DNA of 64,000 bases from Paraburkholderia largidicola. Lineage in GTDB: Bacteria; Pseudomonadota; Gammaproteobacteria; Burkholderiales; Burkholderiaceae. The translations under genes and the position numbers were made by a program. The stretch is from assembly GCF_013426895.1 (NCBI RefSeq), contig NZ_AP023175.1, forward strand, positions 1,798,001 to 1,862,000. The letters run 5' to 3'. The notes below the pieces were generated by a model. It was given only the letters and a program-made list of their open reading frames with translations. It was not told the origin of the DNA and searched no databases. Shown here piece after piece: positions 26,947 to 35,954 of this stretch. Each line of letters starts with the position of its first letter. Positions within the stretch are counted from its first letter, which is position 1.

Positions 26947-26964
26947 GGTGAGCGTTTTCGGGAG
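26947..26964 (+). repeat. Iteron-like site
   Basis: GGTGAGCGTTTTCGGGAG, identical to the site at 31834, 18 bases past the stop of the leftward gene at 26982 and upstream of the ankyrin gene. Perfect match to the consensus. Confidence 0.72.
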
Positions 26965-26981
26965 CCAGCGTCCCGCAACCG

Positions 26982-27446
26982 TTACGCCTGCTTGCGGATG
27001 GTCGGCTCCGCGTCGCCGTTTGCCATGATGCGGTCGAGCCGGGCGCTCGCATCCGTCAGCGCGCTGAGCGGCGCGCGCTGCAATTGCGCGTCATAAGTGC
27101 TGACGATATGCGAGAGCAATTCGACATGCGCTTCGTCGATACGCCACTCGTCGCTCGCGCGGCCGCGCTCGAACGTGACGGCGAGCGCCTGATCGGCGGT
27201 GCGCAGCTGATCGTAGGTCATCTCACCATAGCCGAGGTCGCACAGAAAGCCGGTCAGCAGCATCGTCTGCGTGAGCGTCTGCGCGGCACTCATGCTGCCT
27301 GCGCCACGACGCAGGGCGTCGAGGGCAATGTGCACGGGCAGGATCAGCTCGACCGCCATGCTGCGCGGGATGGGCAGCAGCATGGCTTTTGCTTGCCGCG
27401 CGCGCGCTGCCTGATTGCTGCCGGGAAACGGAATGGTCTTGGCCAT
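26982..27446 (-). CDS. Hypothetical protein
   Basis: 154 residues, mostly helical, not assigned to a family. Features: basic N-terminus (MAKTIPFPGSNQAARARQAK), an IPRSMAVELILPVHIALDALRRG helix pair, and a Glu/Asp-rich middle. It has no signal peptide and no clear HTH, although similar proteins are sometimes labelled regulators. It stands alone, with an iteron-like site just past its stop. Confidence 0.6.
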   Translation of the reverse strand: MAKTIPFPGSNQAARARQAKAMLLPIPRSMAVELILPVHIALDALRRGAGSMSAAQTLTQTMLLTGFLCDLGYGEMTYDQLRTADQALAVTFERGRASDEWRIDEAHVELLSHIVSTYDAQLQRAPLSALTDASARLDRIMANGDAEPTIRKQA

Positions 27447-27582
27447 GTCGCCTGAGAAGAAATTGGGAATGCTCTAGCGATAACGGCGTATGGCGGAAAA
27501 GATTAAGGGCTGATTTCCCTAAACCGCAAACGTTTGTCGAATCTCATATTTCCCCGTTTTGCGTGACGGGCAAACGACCCAT

Positions 27583-28110
27583 TCAAAGATGCTTGAAATA
27601 GAAGGTCGTGCCGCAAAACGATCCATCCGGCATCAACGCATAGTTCGGCACTTCGCCGACGCGCTGCCATCCCGCGCGCGCGTACACGCGCTCGGCGTCG
27701 CCGCCTGTCACGGTGTCGAGGACGAGCACGGTCTTGCCTTCGTCGCGGGCCACGGCATCGGCGGCGGCCATCAGCCGATGCGCGACGCCTTGCCGGCGGG
27801 CGCGGCGATGCACGAGCATCTTCGCGACATCGGCGCGATGTGGCTGGTTGTCGGGCTGCGCGAGCACCAGCTGAACCGTGCCGGCGATACGCCCGTCCGC
27901 GTCTTCCGCGATCAGCAACGCGCGCTCGCCGCGTTCGATGCCGGCGGCCACCATTTGCCAGAACGCGACTGCCTTGTCCCGCGCGAGCGGCCACATGAAG
28001 CTGACGGAAGCGCCGCCCGCAACGCAGTCGATCAGCACATCGGCGAGATCGTCGATGCACTGCGTGGCCTCGTGCGCGCCGACGCGACGCACGCTGATCG
28101 TTTCCATCAT
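27583..28110 (-). CDS. GNAT-family N-acetyltransferase
   Basis: 175 residues. The acetyl-CoA-binding motif A is VAKMLVHRRARRQGVAHRLM (R/QxxGxA type), with the preceding strand GRIAGTVQLVLA and the C-terminal VYARAGWQRVGEVP. The acceptor is unknown. Its ATG overlaps the stop of the Xre-cupin gene (ATGA, 28107-28110), so both are translated from one message and the regulator may control this enzyme. Confidence 0.85.
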   Translation of the reverse strand: MMETISVRRVGAHEATQCIDDLADVLIDCVAGGASVSFMWPLARDKAVAFWQMVAAGIERGERALLIAEDADGRIAGTVQLVLAQPDNQPHRADVAKMLVHRRARRQGVAHRLMAAADAVARDEGKTVLVLDTVTGGDAERVYARAGWQRVGEVPNYALMPDGSFCGTTFYFKHL

Positions 28111-28697
28111 GCGTTTCTCCTCGAAGGTGAAAAGGGCAGCGTCGATAGCGCCACCAGATAGCGCGCCGGTTTGCGCGTCGGGTTGTGAAACACGGTCGGG
28201 CAATCGAGACGCATCGCGACACAATCGCCCGCTTCGAGCCGCCAATGCGCGTCGCCGGCGCTGATGTCCATCGTGCCTTCGATCAGCCAGATCTGCTGAT
28301 GGATTTCGGCGTCGCGCGCGCCTGTCTCGTAGGCCACGCGCTGGCCGGCGGGAAAGTGAACCTCCACTAACTGGATCGGCGACGGTAGGGCGGGCGACAG
28401 ATTGCGCCGCACATAGCCGGACCCGGGATCGGTCCAGACAGCCTGCTCTGCGGCGCGCGAGAGCGGCGAGGGCGCGTCCGTGGGCGGCGCGGGCGCTTCG
28501 AACAGCGACGCGAGCGCGACACCGAGCGCGGTCGCCAGCTTGTCGAGCACGGCCGCCGTCGGGCTGCTTTGTGCGCGCTCGATCAGCGAGATATTCGAAC
28601 GGCTCACGCCGCTGCGTTCGGCGAGTGCTTCGAGTGACAGCCCGTGGCGGTCGCGCAGTTCGCGCACGCGGCGCGCAATCAGTGAGTTGATGTCCAT
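28107..28697 (-). CDS. Xre-family regulator with C-terminal cupin
   Basis: 196 residues from ATG 28697: HTH_3 at about 5-60 (ARRVRELRDRHGLSLEALAERSGVSRSNISLIERAQSSPT) and a cupin_2 domain at about 105-190. Same architecture as the 7623-8237 protein. ATG 28697 is preferred, but two upstream in-frame ATGs (28709, 28727) exist and none has a strong Shine-Dalgarno. The gap to the divergent acylase gene contains TCCA/TGGA half-sites in inverted order, a possible operator. It is coupled to a GNAT gene. Confidence 0.83.
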   Translation of the reverse strand: MDINSLIARRVRELRDRHGLSLEALAERSGVSRSNISLIERAQSSPTAAVLDKLATALGVALASLFEAPAPPTDAPSPLSRAAEQAVWTDPGSGYVRRNLSPALPSPIQLVEVHFPAGQRVAYETGARDAEIHQQIWLIEGTMDISAGDAHWRLEAGDCVAMRLDCPTVFHNPTRKPARYLVALSTLPFSPSRRNA

Positions 28698-28834
28698 GAC
28701 GTCTATCATACTGGATAATAATTCCATTATGTTGGATGGTCAGTGCTTTCGTTACAGTCGAATGCGAGCGTGCAAACTGCTTCGTGCACAATGCCCGGAC
28801 GTCCCGATTCCCCGAACCACTACGAACCCGAACG

Positions 28835-31324
28835 ATGAGCCGTCGTCCCGCCGTCGCAAGTCAGTCGTCAAGCAGATCGATCGGTAAAACCATCGGCCTC
28901 GCCGCGCTCGTGCTGGCGGGCGTCGTCGTCGGGCTGCTAGTCGCGGCGCTGCTCGGCGGCTGGCTGCTGCTGCGCGGCAGTCTTGCGCAACTCGACGGCA
29001 TGCAGCGCGCGCCGTCGCTGTCGTCGCCGGTGACGATCGAGCGCGACGCGCTCGGCGTGCCGACCATCCACGGCGCGACGCGCGACGATGTCGCTTATGC
29101 GACGGGCTTCCTGCACGCGCAGGACCGCTTCCTTCAGATGGACCTGCTGAGGCGCGTCGCGGCGGGCGAGATGTCGGCGCTGGTCGGTCCGAACGCGCTC
29201 GAACTCGACAGGCGCAATCGGCTGCATCGCTTCCGCGCCCGCGCGCATGCCATCGTTGAAGCGATGCCCGCGGATCAGCGGCAGCTCCTCGAGCGCTACA
29301 CGGCGGGCGTCAATGCGGGACTCGCCGCGTTGTCGTCAAGGCCGTTCGAATACTGGATGCTGCGCACGCAGCCCCAGCCGTGGCGTGCCGAAGATTCGCT
29401 GCTGGTCGTCTACGCGATGTACTTCGATCTGCAATCGTCCGAAACGCGCCGTATCCTCGCGCGCGCCGTGTTGCGCGACCGCGTGAGCGCCGACCTGTAC
29501 GCGTTCCTGCTGCCCGCCGCGAGCCATTGGGACGCGCCATTCGACAGCGCGTCGACACCGCCCGTCGAACCCGCGCGCATTCCTTCGACCCGTCCCGACT
29601 GGCTCTCGGCGCCGAAGCCGGTGAGCGTCGCGAACGAGCAGAGCGAAGCTGTGAACGAGTCCGCTGTGGGCAGCAACGGCTGGGTCGTCGACGGCGCACA
29701 CAGCGCGCATGGCGGCGCGATTCTCGCGAGCGACATGCACCTCGGGCTGTCGCTGCCGAACATCTGGTACCGCGTGTCGCTGATGTGGCCCGCCGGCGAC
29801 GGACTGCCGATGCACACGCTGACGGGCGTGAGCCTGCCCGGCGCGCCGCTCGTGATTGCGGGCAGCAACGGCAAGATCGCGTGGGGTTTCACGAACAGCT
29901 ACGGCCGCTATATCGATCTGATCGAGTTGCAGCGCAACCCTGCCGACCGTTTGCAGTACCGCACACCCGATGGCGCATGGACGCGCGCGACCGTCTATCA
30001 CGAGCGCATCGACGTGAAGGGCGGCGCGAGCGTCGACTTGCCGGTGGCCGAAACGCGCTGGGGACCGGAGCTGACGATCGGTGCGCGCGCGTATGCGTTG
30101 CGCTGGGTCGCGCACGATCGCGAAGCCGTGAACCTCAATCTGCAAAAGCTCGAAGACGCGAAGACGATCGACGAAGCACTGCGCGTCGCGCAGACCAGCG
30201 GCCTTCCGACCCAGAACATCATGGTCGCGGACTCGCGCGGCAAGATCGGCTGGACGCTGGCGGGGCCGCTGCCGCAGCGCGATCCGGGCGACGCGCAAAA
30301 CGGCCCGGACAGCGACACGCCATACGACTCGGCGACGTATAAAGGCTGGCAGCACTATCTGCCGCCCGCGTCGTATCCGAAGCGCGTCGATCCGCCGCTC
30401 GGCCGTCTGTGGACAGCGAACAATCGCGTGGTGATGTCGGGTGACGCCGCGCTGATCGGCGACTCGGGCGCGGACCTCGGCGCGCGTGCGTCGCAGATTC
30501 GTGACGATCTGCTCGCCGCGCCGAGCCCCGACGAGCACGCGATGCTGTCGATCCAGACCGACGACCGCGCGCAATGGATCGAAGTCTGGCGTCGCGTGGC
30601 GCTCGAAGCGCTCGATGCCGGCGCGCTCGAAGGTCATCCGCAACGCGCGGCGTTCCGGCAGCAACTGGTCGCATGGAATGGACGCGCGGATGTCGACGCC
30701 GTCGGCTATCGGCTCACGCGCGGTTTCTTCTTCTCGCTGTACGACGCGTGGTTCGGCAGGCTCGACGCCGAATTGGCGGGCGCGATGCCGGGCGGCGGCA
30801 ATGGCAATCCGCCGCTTGGTCTGCGCATTGCAAACTCGCGCTACGAAGCCGTCATGGAGACGCTCGCCGAGCATCACGCGTGGATGCCGGACGGTTTCAG
30901 GGACTGGCGCGCGTTCATGCTCGACCGCATCGATCGCACGATTGCGCAACTGCCCGCCGATACGCCGGTCGAACAGGCGCGCTGGGGCGAACGCAATCGC
31001 GCGGCCATCGAGCATCCGTTTGCGCGCATCGTGCCGGCGTGGCTGCCGTGGGTGCGCGGCTGGCTCGGCGCGCCGCACGATCCGCTGCCCGGCGACATCA
31101 ACATGCCGCGCGTGCAGGCGCCGGCGTTCGGCGCATCGGAGCGGATGATCGTGTCGCCGGGACGCGAGCAGAGCGGCATCTTCGAAATGCCGGGCGGGCA
31201 GTCGGGTCATCCGCTGTCGCCATACTTTCTCGCCGGACACGAAGCGTGGGTGCGCGGCGAGAAGACGTCGTTTCTGCCGGGCGCGCCCGTGCATCGGCTG
31301 ATACTTGGCCGCACGGGCCAATGA
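28835..31324 (+). CDS. Penicillin acylase family protein (N-terminal nucleophile hydrolase)
   Basis: 829 residues, periplasmic by its N-terminal membrane anchor or signal (IGLAALVLAGVVVGLLVAAL). The alpha part has the HDRFLQMDLLRR-like stretch (HAQDRFLQMDLLRRVAAGEM). Ser280 in GSNGWVV is the expected nucleophile, freed by self-cleavage after the Gly; the beta part includes ASDMHLGLSLPNIWYRV. Members hydrolyse amides such as penicillins or acyl-homoserine lactones; which one is not decidable here. ATG 28835 has a poor Shine-Dalgarno. A pyrophosphohydrolase gene follows 32 bases later. Confidence 0.88.
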   Translation: MSRRPAVASQSSSRSIGKTIGLAALVLAGVVVGLLVAALLGGWLLLRGSLAQLDGMQRAPSLSSPVTIERDALGVPTIHGATRDDVAYATGFLHAQDRFLQMDLLRRVAAGEMSALVGPNALELDRRNRLHRFRARAHAIVEAMPADQRQLLERYTAGVNAGLAALSSRPFEYWMLRTQPQPWRAEDSLLVVYAMYFDLQSSETRRILARAVLRDRVSADLYAFLLPAASHWDAPFDSASTPPVEPARIPSTRPDWLSAPKPVSVANEQSEAVNESAVGSNGWVVDGAHSAHGGAILASDMHLGLSLPNIWYRVSLMWPAGDGLPMHTLTGVSLPGAPLVIAGSNGKIAWGFTNSYGRYIDLIELQRNPADRLQYRTPDGAWTRATVYHERIDVKGGASVDLPVAETRWGPELTIGARAYALRWVAHDREAVNLNLQKLEDAKTIDEALRVAQTSGLPTQNIMVADSRGKIGWTLAGPLPQRDPGDAQNGPDSDTPYDSATYKGWQHYLPPASYPKRVDPPLGRLWTANNRVVMSGDAALIGDSGADLGARASQIRDDLLAAPSPDEHAMLSIQTDDRAQWIEVWRRVALEALDAGALEGHPQRAAFRQQLVAWNGRADVDAVGYRLTRGFFFSLYDAWFGRLDAELAGAMPGGGNGNPPLGLRIANSRYEAVMETLAEHHAWMPDGFRDWRAFMLDRIDRTIAQLPADTPVEQARWGERNRAAIEHPFARIVPAWLPWVRGWLGAPHDPLPGDINMPRVQAPAFGASERMIVSPGREQSGIFEMPGGQSGHPLSPYFLAGHEAWVRGEKTSFLPGAPVHRLILGRTGQ

Positions 31325-31356
31325 CTTTGTATTGAAGGTTTGAGTGGAGTGTCCGT

Positions 31357-31728
31357 ATGGAGAATGAACGCAGCAGCGATCTGCTCGCGGTGCGCGATCT
31401 GTTGAGGCAGTTCGTCGATGAGCGCGACTGGTCGCGCTTTCATTCGCCGAAGAATCTCGCGACGGCATTGAGTGTCGAAGCGAGCGAACTGCTGGAGCCG
31501 TTTCAATGGTTACAGTCGGGCGAAAAGAGCGAACTCGCCGACGACAAGCTCACCGCAATCCGTCATGAGATGGCCGACGTACTCGCGTATCTCGTGATGC
31601 TTGCCGACCGGCTCGATGTCGATCTGTATGCGGCGGTGCTGGAGAAGATCGAACTGAATCGCGCGAAGTATCCGGCGCACAAGGTGCGCGGCGATTCGCG
31701 CAAGTACTCCGAATACGGCGGCGACTAG
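31357..31728 (+). CDS. MazG-like nucleotide pyrophosphohydrolase
   Basis: 123 residues of the all-alpha NTP-PPase (RS21-C6/MazG-like) group. The metal-binding helices carry EASELLEPFQW (ExxEL) and EMADVLAYLVMLAD (ExxDxxxY). These enzymes hydrolyse dNTPs to monophosphates and clean the nucleotide pool. Cytoplasmic. It lies 32 bases after the acylase gene in the same direction and may share its transcript. Confidence 0.87.
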   Translation: MENERSSDLLAVRDLLRQFVDERDWSRFHSPKNLATALSVEASELLEPFQWLQSGEKSELADDKLTAIRHEMADVLAYLVMLADRLDVDLYAAVLEKIELNRAKYPAHKVRGDSRKYSEYGGD

Positions 31729-31833
31729 CGTTCATATCGTCGCGACGTCTTCTGCGAAGAAACGGCGGCGCGCGTGTTCGCCGGTCGGATTGTCGGGGCC
31801 GCGGCCTTGCCATGTCGGCGCGAACTGTCGATA

Positions 31834-31851
31834 GGTGAGCGTTTTCGGGAG
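31834..31851 (+). repeat. Iteron-like site
   Basis: GGTGAGCGTTTTCGGGAG, perfect consensus match between two convergent genes (stops at 31728 and 31936). It is separate from the terminator hairpin at 31889-31911. Confidence 0.72.
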
Positions 31852-31888
31852 CAGGTCGCGTGGGCTGAAGGCCACGGCCGCAGCAATG

Positions 31889-31911
31889 AAAAAAGCCGCC
31901 CGAAGGCGGCT
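31889..31911 (-). terminator. Rho-independent terminator of the yceI operon
   Basis: AGCCGCC-CGAA-GGCGGCT stem-loop preceded on the + strand by six A, so on the leftward transcript it is a hairpin followed by a U-tract. It lies about 25 bases past the yceI stop. Confidence 0.8.
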
Positions 31912-31935
31912 CGCATGACAGTCAGCGTGATGCGC

Positions 31936-32514
31936 TTACTGCTTGACGCCTTCAGCCTGGATATGCAGCACCGTCTTCGTATTGAAACCGTACGACTTGC
32001 CCCAGTCGATGCCGAAGTCCGCGCGGTCGAACGTCGCCGTCGATTCCGTGCCGCACACTTCACGCTTGAGCATCGGGTTGATGAAGCACTTGAACGATTC
32101 GATCTTCAGGTTCAGCGGCTTCGTCACGCCGTGCAGCGTCAGCGTGCCGATCACTTCGACAGGCGTGTCGCCGTCGAAGCGGATCTGCGTGCCCTTGTAG
32201 GTCGCCGTCGGGTACTTCGCTGCGTCGAAGAATTCCGGCGTTTGCAGATGCTTGTCGAGCTTGTCGTTGCCCGTGTCGATCGAGGTCGTGTCGATCGTCA
32301 CGTCGACCGTGCCCGTCTTCGCTGCGCGATCGAGCGTGACCGTGCCGCTCGACTTCTTGAACTTGCCGCGCCATACCGAGATGCCGCCGAAGTGATCGGC
32401 TTCGAAGCTCGGGTACGTGTGATTCGGATCGAGCTGGTACGTATCGGCTGCCATTGCATTGAACGACATGCCCGCGATCAGCGCGCCCGCTGCGATCAAC
32501 AGTTGTTTCTTCAC
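31936..32514 (-). CDS. yceI: Periplasmic YceI-family protein
   Basis: 192 residues: signal peptide ([21 protein letters not shown], cleaved before ADTYQL), then the YceI barrel ([20 protein letters not shown], with [20 protein letters not shown] near the end). YceI proteins bind long isoprenoid chains such as ubiquinone precursors. It is the third gene of a leftward operon with another yceI (36 bases upstream) and a cytochrome b561 gene, a common arrangement. A terminator follows. Confidence 0.92.
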   Translation of the reverse strand: MKKQLLIAAGALIAGMSFNAMAADTYQLDPNHTYPSFEADHFGGISVWRGKFKKSSGTVTLDRAAKTGTVDVTIDTTSIDTGNDKLDKHLQTPEFFDAAKYPTATYKGTQIRFDGDTPVEVIGTLTLHGVTKPLNLKIESFKCFINPMLKREVCGTESTATFDRADFGIDWGKSYGFNTKTVLHIQAEGVKQ

Positions 32515-32550
32515 GTTATTCTCCTGAATTGATGAGTGTGCCCCGCGCGC

Positions 32551-33120
32551 TCAATGCTTTGCGGCGACGATGTGAAACTTGATGACGACGTCGTCGGCGA
32601 CTACCGACGTATCCTTCCATTCGCCCGAGCCGATGTCGTACTGCGTGCGTTTGATGGGCAGCGAGCCGTCGAACGTCTGCGTCGCGCCCTGCTGCGTGAT
32701 GGAAACCGGCACGGTGACCGTCTGCGATTTGCCCTTGATGGTCAGCTTGCCCGTGACCTTGTACTGATTGCCGCCCGCGGGCGCGATCGCCGACGAAACG
32801 AACGTCGCTTTCGGGAACGTCGCGCTGTCGAACCATTCCTTGCCGCGCACCTGCTTGTTGTACTCAGGGTCGCCGAGGTCGTAGCTGTCGGTGTCGATCG
32901 ACAGATTCGCGCTGCCTGCCGTGGGCTTCGCGGGATCGAACGTCAGTTGTGCGTTGAACTTCTTGAACGTGCCGTCGACGGGCACGTTCATCTGCTTCGA
33001 TGTCGCGACGACCGTGCTCTTGCCCGCATCGACCTGTGCGAAGGCCGGCAACGCGGCGGCGAACAGAACGGCGGCGGCACCCGCCAGCACGCGGCGATAA
33101 GAAGTGTTCTTCATGTTCAT
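32551..33120 (-). CDS. Periplasmic YceI-family protein
   Basis: 189 residues: signal peptide (YRRVLAGAAAVLFAAALPAFA) and a YceI barrel (VPVDGTFKKFNAQLTFDPAK; VRGKEWFDSATFPKATFVSS). Divergent from its neighbour, so an old duplication. Between a cytochrome b561 gene and a second yceI; the trio may shuttle or bind quinone-like lipids near the b561 haem protein. Start is ATG 33120 or the ATG two codons later. Confidence 0.9.
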   Translation of the reverse strand: MNMKNTSYRRVLAGAAAVLFAAALPAFAQVDAGKSTVVATSKQMNVPVDGTFKKFNAQLTFDPAKPTAGSANLSIDTDSYDLGDPEYNKQVRGKEWFDSATFPKATFVSSAIAPAGGNQYKVTGKLTIKGKSQTVTVPVSITQQGATQTFDGSLPIKRTQYDIGSGEWKDTSVVADDVVIKFHIVAAKH

Positions 33121-33167
33121 TCGATGTCCAGCGTAAGTTCAACGTGAAAGCGCCGCGAGAAGCGCGC

Positions 33168-33737
33168 TCATTTGAGGAAAGGAATCATGCGGGCAAGCAG
33201 TCCGTCGCGTTCGACGAACTGATGCTTGAGCGCCGCCAGCACATGCATGGCGAACAGCACGAGCAGCGTGTAGTTCAACGCGATATGCGTGGTGCGCAGA
33301 ATGGCCTTCAGTGCCTGATCGGGACCGATGAAAGTCGGCAGCGGCAGCACGCCGAGATACACGACCTGCACGCCTGCCGCCGAGCTGAAGAAGTAGCCGC
33401 TGATTGGAATGGCAAGCATCAGCACATAGAGCAGCGCGTGCGTTGCATGCGCGGCGGCCTTTTGCCATGTGGGCGTCGCGACGGGCATCGGCGGCGCCTG
33501 ATGCGTTGCGCGCCATAGCACACGTAGCACGGCCAGCGCGAACACGGTGACGCCGATCCACTTGTGCCACGAGACGTACTTGAGCTTCGTCGGCGTGAAG
33601 CCCGGAATGTCCGTCATGATCCAGCCGAGATAGAAGCCGCAGATCATCAGCAGCGCAATCAGCCAGTGCAACGCAATGGCCGTGCGGCTGTAGCGCAGCG
33701 ACTTGCCGGCGCTTTGAGAAGAAGCGTGGGACGTCAT
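33168..33737 (-). CDS. Cytochrome b561-family inner-membrane protein
   Basis: 189 residues with four membrane helices: residues ALHWLIALLMICGFYLGWIM, then SWHKWIGVTVFALAVLRVLW, HATHALLYVLMLAIPISGYF and RTTHIALNYTLLVLFAMHVLA. Histidines in each helix fit two b-type haems. It probably oxidises quinol. It is the first gene of the b561-yceI-yceI operon. ATG 33737 is chosen; a GTG start at 33770 is possible. Confidence 0.9.
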   Translation of the reverse strand: MTSHASSQSAGKSLRYSRTAIALHWLIALLMICGFYLGWIMTDIPGFTPTKLKYVSWHKWIGVTVFALAVLRVLWRATHQAPPMPVATPTWQKAAAHATHALLYVLMLAIPISGYFFSSAAGVQVVYLGVLPLPTFIGPDQALKAILRTTHIALNYTLLVLFAMHVLAALKHQFVERDGLLARMIPFLK

Positions 33738-33902
33738 AGGCAATCGAGGACCTTCGCGTGTTCTGTTCACTGTGGAGTGCGACGTAATGACGCCGCCTCC
33801 GACTGAACGCGAATGGTAGTGGGCGAATATGCCTATGAATAGCTATGTGCGGGAGAACAGATCGTTGCGGCGGTGCGAGCAATCATTTAACAATCACGCC
33901 GA

Positions 33903-34034
33903 TTACTTGCACTTCGATCTACGATACGCGTTTTCGGCTTCCTGACGCCGGTAGTAACCTTGCAAGGTGGTTTCCGGTTCGCCGCTGTAGCCGCCGAATG
34001 TCGGGACGACGGCGTTTGCCCGATCTTGCTCCAT
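33903..34034 (-). CDS. Possible small protein, unassigned
   Basis: 43-codon frame ATG to TAA (MEQDRANAVVPTFGGYSGEP, ending NAYRRSKCK). The same frame upstream of the ATG reads a hydrophobic SILCLVLCIGA, so the ATG might be internal to an exported peptide with no standard start codon, or this is the relic of a longer gene. Composition (Gly/Tyr/Glu, Lys-rich end) looks protein-like but no family is recognised and the Shine-Dalgarno is weak. The rest of 33738-34107 shows nothing. Confidence 0.25.
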   Translation of the reverse strand: MEQDRANAVVPTFGGYSGEPETTLQGYYRRQEAENAYRRSKCK

Positions 34035-34107
34035 TGCGCCTATGCACAGGACGAGGCAAAGGATCGATGGATCACCGAACCTTTGCGCTTTAGCAATGCG
34101 CCACGCT

Positions 34108-34650
34108 TCAGTCGGAACGCGAAGCCCAAAAAGCGTGCTGTACCTGCATGATTTCTTCTTCGACTTCCACGACAGGGCCGATCAGATCGACAGGCTTCTG
34201 GCAATGATCGTAGACGTATTGCGACGACACGCTCATCGTCGGATTTTCCGCATGATTGCCCGTGGCTTGCAACAGGCGTTCTTCCGTCATCCCGAACACC
34301 ACGCGGCCGATGTTCGCCCAATACGCGGTACCTGCACACATGCAGCACGGCTCGACAGTCGTATAGAGCGTGCAGCTCCACAGATACTGCGGCGTGAAGT
34401 TGAGCGCGGCAATGCGCGCAAGCACCGACTCCGCATGATTGACGGTATCGACGTTGCCTTGTTCGATCAGCACGGTCTCCTGATCCGGGCCGACGAGTAT
34501 CGCGCCGAACGGATGATGTCCCATCAGCGTCGCACGCTCCGCGACGACGCTCGCACGACGCAAATGACGCACGATCTGTTCGCGCGTCGGCGCAAGCCCT
34601 TGTTCGGGAAAGTCCGACGCGTCGTGTATCGATGAAGTGGTCAGGCTCAA
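34108..34650 (-). CDS. Nucleoside/nucleobase deaminase (CMP/dCMP deaminase fold)
   Basis: 180 residues. The zinc motifs are HAE (in NHAESVLARIAALN) and PCCMC (in EPCCMCAGTAYW), as in guanine and tRNA-adenosine deaminases. It hydrolytically deaminates a base or nucleoside. It starts with TTG at 34650, supported by GGAGGAG 7 bases upstream. It is 34 bases after the purine-type binding protein gene, so purine salvage is the likely theme. The exact substrate is not decidable. Confidence 0.88.
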   Translation of the reverse strand: MSLTTSSIHDASDFPEQGLAPTREQIVRHLRRASVVAERATLMGHHPFGAILVGPDQETVLIEQGNVDTVNHAESVLARIAALNFTPQYLWSCTLYTTVEPCCMCAGTAYWANIGRVVFGMTEERLLQATGNHAENPTMSVSSQYVYDHCQKPVDLIGPVVEVEEEIMQVQHAFWASRSD

Positions 34651-34684
34651 ACGGTGTCTCCTCCTTTTATGTTCGCATTCGCGC

Positions 34685-35797
34685 TTACTTCGGCAGCGAT
34701 CCGTCGACGCCCTGCACGAACCAGTTCAACCGCAGCAGATCCGCATCCGACAGCGACTTGCCCGCTGCCACCTTGATCACGCCGCCCTGATCCTTGATCG
34801 GCCCGGAGAACGGGTCGAACTTGCCCGCGATGATGTCGTCGCGCTTCTGCGCCAGCGCTTTCTGCGCGACAGGCGACACGGCTTGCGTGTTGATGCTGGC
34901 GAGGTCGATCGCTTTTTCCTTGAGGCCCCACCACGTCGGCGCGTTGGTCCACTTGCCCGACTGCACCTGATCGATCAGATGCGAATAATAGACGCCCCAG
35001 TAACTCACGCACGCGCCCAGTTGCGCGTTCGGGCCGAACTGCTTCATGTCCGAATCCCAGCCGAACGCATGCACTTTCTTCTGCTCGGCCGTCTGCATCG
35101 TGGCCGTCGAATCGGTGTTCTGGATCAGCACGTCGGCGCCCTGGCCGATCAGCGTTTCGGCTGCCTGCTTCTCCTTGCCCGGATCGAACCACGTGTTGAT
35201 CCACACCACTTTCACCTTCGCGTTCGGATTGACCGAGCGCGCGCCCATCGTGAACGCATTGATGTTGCGCACCACTTCCGGCACGGGCACTGACGCGACG
35301 AAGCCGAGCGTGTTGGTCTTCGTCGTATAGCCGCCGACCAGCCCCGCAAGATACGCGCTCTGATACGTGCGCACGTCGTAGGTGGCGAAGTTCGCGGCCT
35401 TCTTGTAGCCCGTCGCGTGCTCGAAGACGATATCGGGGTAATCCTTCGCGGTCTTCAGTTCGAAGTCCTGGAAACCAAAGCTCGATCCGACGATGATCTT
35501 GTTCCCCTTGCTCGCGAGGTCGCGGAACACACGCTCAGAATCCGCCGATTCGGGTACGTTCTCGACGCGCGTGACCTTGATCTTGTCGCCGTACTTCGCT
35601 TCGATCGCCTTCACGCCTTGCTCGTGCGCATACGTCCAGCCGGCGTCGCCGGGATTGCCGAGATAGACGAAGGCGACGCCCAGCGGCTGCGCGGCCAGGG
35701 CGGCCGTGCTCAGCACGGCAGTGGCGCCGAGGGCTGCGAGACGCGCAGCGGGAAGGCGTAGCGAACGCATGACTGCGCGGGCCATTGTTGTTTTCAT
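34685..35797 (-). CDS. BMP-family (purine nucleoside/nucleobase) ABC transporter substrate-binding protein
   Basis: 370 residues: signal peptide (LAALGATAVLSTAALAA), then the BMP/Med fold: LGVAFVYLGNPGDAGWTYAH, GSSFGFQDF, VRTYQSAYLAGLVGGYTT, QNTDSTATMQTAEQKKVHAFGWDSDM. The family binds nucleosides or purines in the periplasm. No permease or ATPase gene lies next to it; the partner downstream is a deaminase. CGGAG precedes ATG 35797. An 8-bp perfect inverted repeat 110 bases upstream may be its operator. Confidence 0.9.
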   Translation of the reverse strand: MKTTMARAVMRSLRLPAARLAALGATAVLSTAALAAQPLGVAFVYLGNPGDAGWTYAHEQGVKAIEAKYGDKIKVTRVENVPESADSERVFRDLASKGNKIIVGSSFGFQDFELKTAKDYPDIVFEHATGYKKAANFATYDVRTYQSAYLAGLVGGYTTKTNTLGFVASVPVPEVVRNINAFTMGARSVNPNAKVKVVWINTWFDPGKEKQAAETLIGQGADVLIQNTDSTATMQTAEQKKVHAFGWDSDMKQFGPNAQLGACVSYWGVYYSHLIDQVQSGKWTNAPTWWGLKEKAIDLASINTQAVSPVAQKALAQKRDDIIAGKFDPFSGPIKDQGGVIKVAAGKSLSDADLLRLNWFVQGVDGSLPK

Positions 35798-35906
35798 GAA
35801 ATCTCCGGAGACGGGGAAAAGTAAAACGCGGTAAAGACGCGCAGACGGTCTGCCGCATCACGTCAGCGAAGATGGTCGTAAGCCAATATCGAGGTCGAAA
35901 TTGAAA

Positions 35907-35929
35907 TCCGTTATGCGCTCTATAACGGA
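35907..35929. promoter_or_regulatory. Inverted repeat, probable operator of the BMP gene
   Basis: TCCGTTAT-N7-ATAACGGA is a perfect palindrome between two leftward genes (BMP start 35797, glyoxalase-like stop 35955). The form fits sites of IclR- or TetR-type regulators. No hairpin T-run follows, so a terminator is unlikely. The regulator is not next to it. Confidence 0.55.
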
Positions 35930-35954
35930 ATTGATATGAAGGATGTCGCCCCTT

